Origin: Prevotellaceae bacterium
GTDB lineage: Bacteria > Bacteroidota > Bacteroidia > Bacteroidales > UBA932
DNA: 27,600 nucleotides
Assembly: GCA_031284065.1 (NCBI GenBank)
Contig: JAITAP010000011.1
Coordinates: 1-27,600, forward strand
Direction of reading: 5' to 3'
Shown here: positions 7,871 to 14,846 of the stretch, piece after piece
Layout of the letters: every line of letters begins with the position of its first letter
Position numbering within the stretch: position 1 is the stretch's first letter
Notes under the pieces: generated by a model
Told to the model about the DNA's origin: nothing
The model's database searches: none
Seen by the model: only the letters and a program-made list of their open reading frames with translations
Program-made: the position numbers and the translations under genes

Positions 7871-9133
7871 TTACTCCTCCCTTATCGCATCAATTGCCTT
7901 TATCTTGAGCGCCCGCCACGTTGGGATAACGCCCGCTACCATGCCGCTGAGCAGCAACGCTGCCGAAGCTTTTACCGCTGCGCCGAAATCAATGCGCGGG
8001 TTTACAAAAAACATATCGGGGTTGGGGTTTGCCAAGAGGATGGTATCTACAACGTCCAGCAAGCCTACGCCCACGCTCAGCCCCAGCAAGCCGGCAAGCG
8101 AGGTGAGCAGCAGGCTTTCTGCCATAATCTGTATGACGATTTTTGACGGCTTGGCTCCCAGCGCCCGCCGCACGCCAATTTCGCGCGTACGCTCGCGCAC
8201 CGTTACCAGCATAATGTTGCTCACGCCCACTATGCCCGCCAGCAGCGTCCCAACGCCCACAAACCACACCAGCAGCCGGATGCCCGCAAACAGCGAATTG
8301 AACATTTTGAACGTGCGCGACACGTTGAAGCTGCCGGTTGCCTGTTCATCGTCGGGGGCGATTTTGTTTTGCGCGCGCAGCACAGCCTTCACCTCCTGCT
8401 CCATCAACTCAATGTTTACGCCGTCTTTGGCGGTAAGCCCCAAGAAATGTACAATGTCGCCCTGGTTGTAGGCTTGCTGAAAGGTGGTGAAGGGGATGGA
8501 TACCGTTTCCGACGAGCGTCCGCCAATCTGTACGCCCGACACGCCGTCGGTAACGCCCACAATCTGAAAGTAGATGCCTTTTACGCGGATTTGCTGCCCA
8601 ATCGGATTTTCTCCCTTCCTGAAAAATTCCTCGTACACGCGCGTCCCAATAACGCACACCTTACGCTTGTGCAGTATGTCCACATCGTTTACGAAGCGTC
8701 CAAAGAGGTAGCGCTGCTGCTCCACTCTGGCGTAGTCGGGGTAAACGCCGCGCACGTTGTATGCGCCCGTCCGGTCGCTATACGCCACGTTGCCTTCGGC
8801 GTTTCCGCCAAACAGCATGGGCGAAATATACTTGACGCTCGACAGCGTTTTGCGAATTACCTCAATGTCGCCGTTGTGCATATCCCAGTGTCGCCCCTTG
8901 CGAAATCCCTTGAAAGGTTTTCCCGTTCTCTCGGGGAAAAAAAAGGCGGTGTTGGTTGCAAAGCCTTCTACGTTTTTCAGCACTCCGGTTTCAAACGCCG
9001 TTCCGGAGCCAAGCATGACGACCAGCATAAGGATACCCCAAAACACGCCGAAGCCCGTGAGCAGGCTTCGCATCTTGTTGCGCGTAATGGTTACCCATAT
9101 TTCGTACCACAGGTCTATGTCAAAAATGTTCAA
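7871..9133 (-). CDS. MacB/FtsX-type ABC transporter permease
   Basis: A 420-residue permease of the MacB/LolC/FtsX superfamily, which uses cytoplasmic ATP hydrolysis to drive periplasmic mechanics (export of lipoproteins, peptides or drugs). Seen in order: an N-terminal amphipathic segment and first membrane helix (RSLLTGFGVFWGILMLVVML, about 22-41), a periplasmic MacB-PCD domain (about 45-275), and a C-terminal FtsX domain with three helices (about 285-405). The FtsX domain includes the family motif VRERTREIGVRRALGAKPS. The start is a TTG at 9133: no ATG is in frame upstream, and starting there gives MNIFDIDLWYEIWVTI, the usual N-terminus of Bacteroidota members. No ATPase, HlyD-type adaptor or outer-membrane factor lies beside it, although such genes are normally clustered. 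It is convergent with mlaE. Substrate unknown. Confidence 0.9.
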   Translation of the reverse strand: MNIFDIDLWYEIWVTITRNKMRSLLTGFGVFWGILMLVVMLGSGTAFETGVLKNVEGFATNTAFFFPERTGKPFKGFRKGRHWDMHNGDIEVIRKTLSSVKYISPMLFGGNAEGNVAYSDRTGAYNVRGVYPDYARVEQQRYLFGRFVNDVDILHKRKVCVIGTRVYEEFFRKGENPIGQQIRVKGIYFQIVGVTDGVSGVQIGGRSSETVSIPFTTFQQAYNQGDIVHFLGLTAKDGVNIELMEQEVKAVLRAQNKIAPDDEQATGSFNVSRTFKMFNSLFAGIRLLVWFVGVGTLLAGIVGVSNIMLVTVRERTREIGVRRALGAKPSKIVIQIMAESLLLTSLAGLLGLSVGVGLLDVVDTILLANPNPDMFFVNPRIDFGAAVKASAALLLSGMVAGVIPTWRALKIKAIDAIREE

Positions 9134-9374
9134 TGCTTGGCGAGCTAAGTTCAGTTTATGCGTAATCCCGAATGAGTTGTTTTGGCTTTCCTACCCTCCA
9201 TCGGCTGCAAATGCTTTACTTCCGAAAACATTTACAAGGCTTCTTTCATGGCTGCCCCTCTTGTTACCTTCACGAAATCAGCGCCAAAATCAGCGATTTT
9301 CGCAGGGCTTTTCGTTCGTCAGCGTTATCCCTTGAGGGTAGCGAATTATTGCCGGATTGGGGGCAAAACCGGCC
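9134..9374. other. Intergenic region with no recognisable feature
   Basis: A 241-bp gap between the glycosyl-phosphate transferase end and the MacB-type permease start, both on the minus strand. It should hold the permease promoter. No TAnnTTTG match, hairpin with T-tract or plausible small gene stood out, apart from a short repeated AAATCAGCG near 9285. Confidence 0.4.
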
Positions 9375-10490
9375 TTAAACTGCCACGCCTTCCTCTTTCA
9401 CTTGGTTGCGACGGCGATAATGAAAAACAAAGTTAACAGCATAGTCGAGCAAAAAGTGTAATCCTATGCAGACAATCACAAGGAGGGGAACAAGAAAGTT
9501 GTCGGACAGCCGCTTTGCAAGCAGGTAGGTAGCGCCCAACAGCAGCGCGTACATTGTGCCCAGAATCAGCGCAACCTGCGAGTGGCTAAACCCCATGCGC
9601 ATGAGCAAATGATGAATGTGCAGCTTGTCGGGCATGAAAGGAGAGCGACCCTGACTCAGGCGCAGCAAAAAAATACGCCCCGTGTCGAACAGCGGAATGA
9701 TGGCAAAGGCAAGCGCCATGCTTATGGGAGCGTTGAACTTGTAAACGCTTACAAAGTCAGGATTTCCGGAGATTTGCAGGAATTTGACAATGGCAATTGA
9801 GAAGGCAAAGCCCAGCACCAGCGACCCTGTATCGCCCATAAATATGGTGGCGGGATGCCAATTGTAGCACAAGAACGCCACAACGCTGCCAATAAGCGCA
9901 ATAAGCATCAGCGCCATTGTCCAGCTGTGGTTTTGCCCGTCGCGCACCAGCATGAACCAGCAGGCTAAAAAGGTGAACGCCATAGCTCCAATCAGCCCCG
10001 CCAGCCCGTCAAGCCCGTCGATGAGGTTAAAGGCATTGGTAATAACTATAATCACAAAAACGCTGAACGCATAGCTGACCACAAGCGGCAGCTCATAAAT
10101 GCCCCAGAAACCGCAGAGCGAAGTAATACGAATACCCATGTAGTCCTCCCCCCATACCACAATGATGGCCGCCAGCAGCTGCGTTGCCAGCTTGCTGCGC
10201 GGGCTTACGGGGAGAAAGTCGTCTCGCAAGCCTATGATGAAAATAAAGAGCATGGCGGCGTAAAGGTAACGATAGTAGCCTAAATCGCTCAGCGGCACCC
10301 AAACGCTTATGGAGAAGATAAAGCCCAAAAAAATGGCAATCCCCCCCATGGAGGGGATAAAACCTTTGTGGATTTTTCGTCGTCCGCCAATATCCAGCAA
10401 GCGCTGCTTGGTTAGCACTTCAATGAGCACCGGCAGCAGTAGGAAGGTAACAACAAAGGATGATACGATACAGTAAAAGATAAAAAGCAT
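9375..10490 (-). CDS. Undecaprenyl-phosphate glycosyl-1-phosphate transferase (WecA/TagO/MraY family)
   Basis: A 371-residue polytopic enzyme of the polyprenyl-phosphate N-acetylhexosamine-1-phosphate transferase family. It attaches the first sugar (usually GlcNAc-1-P or a related sugar) to undecaprenyl phosphate, starting O-antigen, capsule or other glycans. Catalytic and Mg-binding motifs are all present: LRDDF (D90-D91), NAFNLIDGLDGL (152-163), FMGDTGSL (217-224), and the WecA-type HIHH motif (291-294, in DKLHIHHLL). HIHH separates it from MraY. About ten to eleven membrane helices are visible and it ends in a short basic tail. A near-match to TAnnTTTG (minus strand GATATTTG, 10508-10515) lies about 18 nt before the start. 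It stands next to, but is functionally distinct from, the arginine genes. It has no glycosyltransferase neighbours in the window, so the glycan made is unknown. Confidence 0.92.
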   Translation of the reverse strand: MLFIFYCIVSSFVVTFLLLPVLIEVLTKQRLLDIGGRRKIHKGFIPSMGGIAIFLGFIFSISVWVPLSDLGYYRYLYAAMLFIFIIGLRDDFLPVSPRSKLATQLLAAIIVVWGEDYMGIRITSLCGFWGIYELPLVVSYAFSVFVIIVITNAFNLIDGLDGLAGLIGAMAFTFLACWFMLVRDGQNHSWTMALMLIALIGSVVAFLCYNWHPATIFMGDTGSLVLGFAFSIAIVKFLQISGNPDFVSVYKFNAPISMALAFAIIPLFDTGRIFLLRLSQGRSPFMPDKLHIHHLLMRMGFSHSQVALILGTMYALLLGATYLLAKRLSDNFLVPLLVIVCIGLHFLLDYAVNFVFHYRRRNQVKEEGVAV

Positions 10491-10594
10491 AAGTATAAAT
10501 TAACATGCAAATATCCCATTTTTATATTTAAGAAAATCTTATAGAAAAATAATTTATATTTTAAAACGTTAATAATAATATTTAGTAGATTGAA

Positions 10595-11566
10595 CTAAAA
10601 TCCACTTGGCTTCAGCTTTAGCCCTGATACTTCGTCAATTCCAAACAGGAGGTTCATATTTTGCACAGCTTGCCCCGAAGCGCCTTTCACAAGGTTATCA
10701 ATGGCGGAGGTAACGAGCAGCTTTTTACCGATTTTTTGCACGTGCAGAAAGCATTTGTTGGTATTAATCACCTCCTTTAGAGATATTTCCTTGCTCGACA
10801 CAAAGGTAAACGGGTGCGTTTTATAGAATTTTTCATACAAATCTCCGGCTTCCTCGCCGGAAAGGTCGCACTCCGTGTATAGCGCGGCAAAAATTCCGCG
10901 CGTAAAGCACCCGCGCACGGGTATGAGGCTGATTTCGGGGACGCCGCCGCCCTGCACCGCCGCCAGCGTCTTGCCGATTTCGCCCAAATGCTGGTGCGTA
11001 AACGGCTTGTAGATGGCCAAATTGTTGCTGCGGTAGCTGAAGTGTCCGGTTTCGCTCAGCGAGCGTCCGGCGCCGGTGCTTCCGGTGATGGCGTTCACGT
11101 GCACCTCGCTTTTCAGCAGCTTGCCTTGCGCAAGCGGCAGCAGCGCCAGCTGTATGGCGGTGGCAAAGCAGCCGGGGTTGGCAATGCTGTCGGCCGCGCG
11201 GATTTGCTCGCGGAAAATTTCGGGCAGCCCGTACACAAAATTCCGCTCGCCGCAACTCGTGGGGCTTACCCTGAAATCGTTGCCAAGGTCTATAACTTTG
11301 GTGCGCTTGGCGACGCTGTTTTTCTGCAAAAAATCGGCGGACAAGCCGTGCCCGAGGCACAGAAAAAGCGCGTCAACGTCCGAGAGCTTGTCTGTGAAGC
11401 GCAGGTCGGTTTCGCCCAGCAGGTCGCGGTGCACTTCGCCCACTGCCTTGCCCGCGCCGGAGGCGCTGTGCACAAACCTCACCTCTGCCTGCGGATGCCC
11501 CACGAGGATGCGCAGCAACTCTCCGGCGGTATATCCCGTCCCGCCAACAATACCGATAGATACCAT
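10595..11566 (-). CDS. argC: N-acetyl(succinyl)-gamma-glutamyl-phosphate reductase
   Basis: A 323-residue ArgC, the NADPH-dependent reductase giving N-acyl-glutamate semialdehyde in arginine synthesis. The N-terminal Rossmann motif is IGIVGGTGYTAGELLR (4-19). The nucleophile is Cys133 in SIANPGCFATAIQL. The conserved PVRGCFTRGIFA segment and the THQHLGEI histidine region follow. Length fits the shorter ArgC type. The gene lies downstream of argG on the same strand, 192 bp away. In this organism the acyl group is predicted to be succinyl, because the downstream carbamoyltransferase carries the succinylornithine-type residue. argB, argD, argE and argH are not in the window. Confidence 0.96.
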   Translation of the reverse strand: MVSIGIVGGTGYTAGELLRILVGHPQAEVRFVHSASGAGKAVGEVHRDLLGETDLRFTDKLSDVDALFLCLGHGLSADFLQKNSVAKRTKVIDLGNDFRVSPTSCGERNFVYGLPEIFREQIRAADSIANPGCFATAIQLALLPLAQGKLLKSEVHVNAITGSTGAGRSLSETGHFSYRSNNLAIYKPFTHQHLGEIGKTLAAVQGGGVPEISLIPVRGCFTRGIFAALYTECDLSGEEAGDLYEKFYKTHPFTFVSSKEISLKEVINTNKCFLHVQKIGKKLLVTSAIDNLVKGASGQAVQNMNLLFGIDEVSGLKLKPSGF

Positions 11567-11678
11567 TTTTAATTATGAATATACGAATTATAAATCTTTT
11601 TCTGCTGCCTTGGTACGGGAAATTGCGAAAAAAAGGGAAATACTCATTTTTCTACTACCCGCTTGCGGCAACCTGCTG

Positions 11679-11709
11679 GCGTAGAGATGCACGTCGTGCG
11701 CCTCTACGC
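11679..11709. repeat. GTAGAG-type inverted repeat between argG and argC
   Basis: Left arm gcgtagagatgcacg (11679-11693) and right arm cgtgcgcctctacgc (11695-11709) pair over 15 bp with two adjacent mismatches around a single base. It resembles the GTAGAGAC/GTCTCTAC repeat hairpins scattered between genes in many Bacteroidota genomes (from memory; not checked). It begins about 50 bp past the argG stop, so it could slow or end transcription before argC. No strong T-tract follows. Confidence 0.5.
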
Positions 11710-11758
11710 GCGGGACAGCGGCGCGGAAATCCGGCACATGCAACTCCCAGCTTTCAGC

Positions 11759-12946
11759 TTATACAGGCTTGTTCACGCTGCTGTATATTTTCATTTGCAT
11801 GCTCAGGATGTTGGTGAACCCTTTCACGTCGTCGCCGGTAAACGCCTTGTTGATTTCGCCGTATTCGCCGAATTTGCTGCTCATCAGGTCGTGCTCGCTC
11901 TTGCAGCCCACAACGGAAAAGTGGTACGGTTGCAGCTTTACCTCCACGCTCCCGCTCACGTTTTGCTGCGTCGATTCAAGGAATTTTTCGATGTCGCGCA
12001 TCACGGGTTCGAGGTACTGCGCCTCGTGCAGCAACATGCCGTACCAGCTTGCCAGCTGCTCTTTCCAGTACTGTTGCCACTTGGTGAGCACGTGCTTTTC
12101 GAGCAGGTGGTGCGCTTTGATGAGAATGAGCGGCGCGGCGGCCTCAAACCCCACGCGCCCCTTAATGCCGATGATGGTATCGCCCACGTGCGTGTCGCGC
12201 CCAATGCCGTAGGGGGCTGCAATGCTCTTCAGCTCGCGGATGAGCGCCACTGCGGGCAACTTTTTTCCGTTGAGCGCCACAGGTTGCCCCTTCTCAAACT
12301 CAACGTGCACCTTTTCGCTGCCGCTTTTGGTTACCTGCGTGGGGTAAGCCTCTTCGGGCAGCTCGCCGTCGGCCTTGAGCGTTTCCACGCCGCCCACGCT
12401 CGTGCCCCACAGCCCCTGATTGATGGAGTACTTTGCCTTTGCCCACGGAAAATCGTAGCCATGCTTTTTGAGGAAATCTATCTCCTCCTGCCGCGAAATG
12501 GAGAGGTCGCGGATGGGCGTAATAATGCTTACTTCGGGCGCAACGACCTGAAAGATGAGGTCAAAGCGCACTTGGTCGTTGCCTGCGCCGGTGCTGCCGT
12601 GCGCAATGTGCTTAGCCCCGATTTTCTTGGCGTACTCCACAATGGCGATAGCCTGAAACGCCCGCTCGGAGCTCACCGAAAGCGGATAGACGCTGTTTTT
12701 GAGAATATTTCCGTAAATCATGTAGCGAATACACTTGTCGAAATACTCCTGCGTAACGTCAATATTTACGTGGCTTGTGCTGCCCAGCTCGGCAGCTTTG
12801 CGGGCAATGGCGTCGAGTTCGCTTCCGCTAAAACCGCCCGTGTTGACGAGCGCCGTATGCACCTCCATCTTTTTTTCTTCCTTCAGGTACTTGACGCAAA
12901 ACGAGGTGTCCAAGCCTCCGCTAAAGGCAACTAAAACTTTTTCCAT
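11759..12946 (-). CDS. argG: Argininosuccinate synthase
   Basis: A 395-residue ArgG, which joins citrulline and aspartate with ATP to give argininosuccinate. The N-terminal PP-loop ATP-binding motif is intact (VAFSGGLDTSFCVKYL, SGGLDTS at 9-15). The substrate-binding region includes HGSTGAGNDQVRFD and the downstream DLSISRQEEIDFL segment, and family features such as YGIGRDTHVGDTIIGIKGR are present. Length and ends are normal for the family. The gene follows the dinD-like gene by 94 bp and precedes argC on the same strand. It is probably transcribed with the GNAT gene cluster or from its own promoter in the AT-rich gap at 12947-13040. Confidence 0.97.
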   Translation of the reverse strand: MEKVLVAFSGGLDTSFCVKYLKEEKKMEVHTALVNTGGFSGSELDAIARKAAELGSTSHVNIDVTQEYFDKCIRYMIYGNILKNSVYPLSVSSERAFQAIAIVEYAKKIGAKHIAHGSTGAGNDQVRFDLIFQVVAPEVSIITPIRDLSISRQEEIDFLKKHGYDFPWAKAKYSINQGLWGTSVGGVETLKADGELPEEAYPTQVTKSGSEKVHVEFEKGQPVALNGKKLPAVALIRELKSIAAPYGIGRDTHVGDTIIGIKGRVGFEAAAPLILIKAHHLLEKHVLTKWQQYWKEQLASWYGMLLHEAQYLEPVMRDIEKFLESTQQNVSGSVEVKLQPYHFSVVGCKSEHDLMSSKFGEYGEINKAFTGDDVKGFTNILSMQMKIYSSVNKPV

Positions 12947-13040
12947 ATCAATTTCTTTACATTTTAATCCTTAATCATTTTTCACTAAAGGAAGCGTCAC
13001 CCTAATAATCTGCAATTGTAGCTGCTGTGGGGCTTCTGCA

Positions 13041-13904
13041 TTAAGCTTTGGGCAATTTTTTTGCAGATTTCTCAATCGTTTTTCCTTCACTTGCTGCGCG
13101 GCGCTCCAATTTTTTAATGTCTTCGGCGGGCGGAAGCTCTTCCGGCTTTATGCCGCGCTTCCCCAGTATTTCGCGCACGCTGTGATTGTTTTGCACGTGC
13201 TCGCTTGTTATGGGTACTTCGCCTTGCAAATCTTTGGCGTCCACGTTATGGTTGGTCATTTCCGTAGCCAGATTTTTGGCGGCAATGGTCAGCGTTGGTA
13301 AAAAATCAGCCAGCGGGCGGCTCGATTTTACCCCCAAACGCTTTTTCATGTCTTCGGTGGTATATCCGCCAAACAAGGCGGTATCACCCTTAGAGCGAAT
13401 ACGGCCAAATCCTTTTTCGTCAACGCCGCGCTCATAAATATTCTGCGAAAGTTGTTTTTCGGAAACCCGCAGCCTGTTACGGGTTTCCAAACGGGAAAGC
13501 AGGTTTATTCGCTCCTCAATCAGCTCGGTTTTGCGTGTTTGTATGGCAAAATAGCTTTGGGCAAAAGCAATTTCTTCTTTCTTGGGGTCGCCGTTTTGCG
13601 CAATCAGGTAGCAGGCGTAGCGGGTAAGCATAAAATCGTTAACTTCGCGCTTGCCTCCCTTGCCTACTTCTATCATTTTCGTGACCTCACGAAAATGATC
13701 ATCCTCATTGATTCCCTGCGTTTTACAAGAAACTGCCGCTCGCTGAATGGCGACAATAAAATTTTCCCAACGAGTATAGCCAAGCAGGGTTTGCAGCTCG
13801 CGTGCAAACCACACCTCAAGTTGCTCGTTGGCATCCTCGCCGTTGATAAAATGACCGATTTCATCGAAGTCGGACTGGTACTTTATAATTTGTTGCTTGT
13901 CCAT
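13041..13904 (-). CDS. dinD: DinD-like DNA-damage-inducible protein
   Basis: A 287-residue homologue of E. coli DinD, an SOS-induced protein reported to bind RecA filaments and oppose RecA-mediated strand exchange. Seen: a BRO-N/KilA-like N-terminal region (EVWFARELQTLLGYTRWENF, then the conserved DDHFREVTKMIEVGKGGKRE and DFMLTRYACYLIAQNGDPKK). A coiled middle (about 120-160) and the family C-terminus follow, with HNVDAKDLQGEVPITSEHV and NNHSVREILGKRGIKPEELP. The tail is basic. It sits between the GNAT gene and argG, and so looks inserted into the arginine cluster; such genes are often mobile. No recognisable SOS box was found upstream. A 28-bp palindrome lies within the gene. DinD in Bacteroidota is not known to me to be SOS-regulated, so the name reflects homology only. 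Confidence 0.9.
   Translation of the reverse strand: MDKQQIIKYQSDFDEIGHFINGEDANEQLEVWFARELQTLLGYTRWENFIVAIQRAAVSCKTQGINEDDHFREVTKMIEVGKGGKREVNDFMLTRYACYLIAQNGDPKKEEIAFAQSYFAIQTRKTELIEERINLLSRLETRNRLRVSEKQLSQNIYERGVDEKGFGRIRSKGDTALFGGYTTEDMKKRLGVKSSRPLADFLPTLTIAAKNLATEMTNHNVDAKDLQGEVPITSEHVQNNHSVREILGKRGIKPEELPPAEDIKKLERRAASEGKTIEKSAKKLPKA
13672..13699. repeat. 28-bp near-perfect palindrome inside dinD
   Basis: Arms atcattttcgtga (13672-13684) and tcacgaaaatgat (13687-13699) are perfect 13-bp reverse complements around a 2-bp CC spacer. The DNA encodes the conserved DHFREVTKM stretch of DinD, so codon constraint accounts for part of it, but not for perfect symmetry. It could be an operator or a protein-binding site; nothing shows which. 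Confidence 0.7.
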
Positions 13905-14042
13905 TAGAGCTTAAGTTTAATTGTTATTTATAGATTAATCAACTTTCGCGCGTATTTCGGGTTTACGGCATCCGTAGGGGCGTATCGCTCGGTAGAAAAT
14001 ATCGCCTCTCCCCGAAACCGTCCTCTTTTTCCGCCACAAATT

Positions 14043-14708
14043 TTACTCGCTTTCAATTCTCAATTTTCTTTGCTTCAACCTTCTGTTGCGCATCCACCAG
14101 CGGAAGCGCAGCCGCTGCGCGCGCAGGTTGTTCCGGCGAATGAAGTCAACGAAGCGCTGCCACAGGCTCTGGTGCTTCTTGGGGTCGTACAGCATACCGA
14201 TGCAAAGGCACATGCGGTGGCTGTTGCGCTGCAAAATATCGTAGTTACGGCAGCCCTTGCAGCCTTTCCAGAACTCCTCGTCGTCGGTAAGCTCCGAAAA
14301 GGTAACCGGCACGTACCCCAGCGACGAGTTGATTTTCATCACGGCCAAGCCGGTGGTAATGCCAAAAATGCGGGCTTGCGGGAACTTTTTCCGGCTAAGG
14401 TTAAAGATTTTTTTCTTTATTTTGTACGCCAGCCCCATGTGCCGGTAGTCGGGGTTGACAATAAGCCCGGAGTTTGCCACGAACTTGCCGTGTCCCCACG
14501 TTTCGATATAGCTAAATCCCACCACTTCGTTGGCGGCAGCGTCAACGGCAATGACGGCTTTTCCGTCGCGGATTTTTTGCGCAATGTACTCCGGAGTGCG
14601 CGAGGCAATCCCCGTCCCGCGCTGCTTTGCCGACTCGTTGATGAGCTCGCAGATACGCGCTGCATACGTAGCGTGCCGCTCGTCGGCGATGCTAATTTTG
14701 ATACTCAA
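14043..14708 (-). CDS. GNAT acyltransferase of the arginine cluster, likely N-acylglutamate synthase
   Basis: A 221-residue GNAT-fold protein. Acyl-CoA binding motif A is visible as ANSGLIVNPDYRHMGLAYKIKKK, with the pyrophosphate-loop pattern RHMGLA at 89-94. Other conserved parts include RGTGIASRTPEYI (30-42), YIETWGHGKF and FGITTGLAVMKINSSLGYVPVTF. A Cys-rich segment WKGCKGCRNY and a very basic C-terminal tail follow. In Bacteroidota, GNAT genes of this form sit in arginine clusters next to argG, and no classical argA or argJ is usually present. I infer that it makes N-succinylglutamate (or N-acetylglutamate) as the pathway's first step. The start is TTG 14708: a stop precedes it with no in-frame ATG. 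It is divergent from argF', with 138 bp between them. Confidence 0.85.
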   Translation of the reverse strand: MSIKISIADERHATYAARICELINESAKQRGTGIASRTPEYIAQKIRDGKAVIAVDAAANEVVGFSYIETWGHGKFVANSGLIVNPDYRHMGLAYKIKKKIFNLSRKKFPQARIFGITTGLAVMKINSSLGYVPVTFSELTDDEEFWKGCKGCRNYDILQRNSHRMCLCIGMLYDPKKHQSLWQRFVDFIRRNNLRAQRLRFRWWMRNRRLKQRKLRIESE

Positions 14709-14741
14709 TGCGATATATTTTTTCTTGTAGTACGTTCATAC

Positions 14742-14780
14742 TCAATATGCACGATTTTCTTTTGGGGGAAAGCATATTGA
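14742..14780. promoter_or_regulatory. Inverted repeat in the divergent GNAT/argF' promoter region
   Basis: TCAATATGC (14742-14750) is repeated in inverted orientation as GCATATTGA (14772-14780), arm centres 30 bp apart, close to three helical turns. A related direct copy, ATACTCAAT, occurs at 14701-14709 over the GNAT start. The location between two divergent arginine genes makes it a candidate operator for an arginine-responsive regulator. This is inference from position and symmetry. Confidence 0.4.
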
Positions 14781-14805
14781 ACGGCAAAAATACATAAAAA
14801 AAGTT

Positions 14806-14813
14806 TACCTTTG
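14806..14813 (+). promoter_or_regulatory. -7 element of the argF' promoter
   Basis: TACCTTTG matches the Bacteroidota -7 consensus TAnnTTTG. No clear TTG -33 element is at the expected distance. The predicted transcript start, about 14818-14821, lies 26-29 nt before the argF' ATG and coincides with a tiny upstream frame at 14821. Confidence 0.55.
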
Positions 14814-14820
14814 TAACTTT

Positions 14821-14841
14821 ATGAACTTAAATATCCGCTAA
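14821..14841 (+). other. Six-codon upstream frame ending in an arginine codon
   Basis: ATG at 14821 opens MNLNIR and stops at TAA 14839-14841, five bases before the argF' start codon. Its last sense codon is CGC (Arg). It lies at or just after the predicted transcript start, so it would be read nearly leaderless. It could be a translational leader for argF', but a frame of this size can easily arise by chance. Confidence 0.2.
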
Positions 14842-14846
14842 TAGCC

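Noticed and set aside
11663..12934. Long open frame (423 codons) on the plus strand
   Set aside because: It is antisense to argG, which has full family motifs; GC-rich codons keep the opposite strand open.
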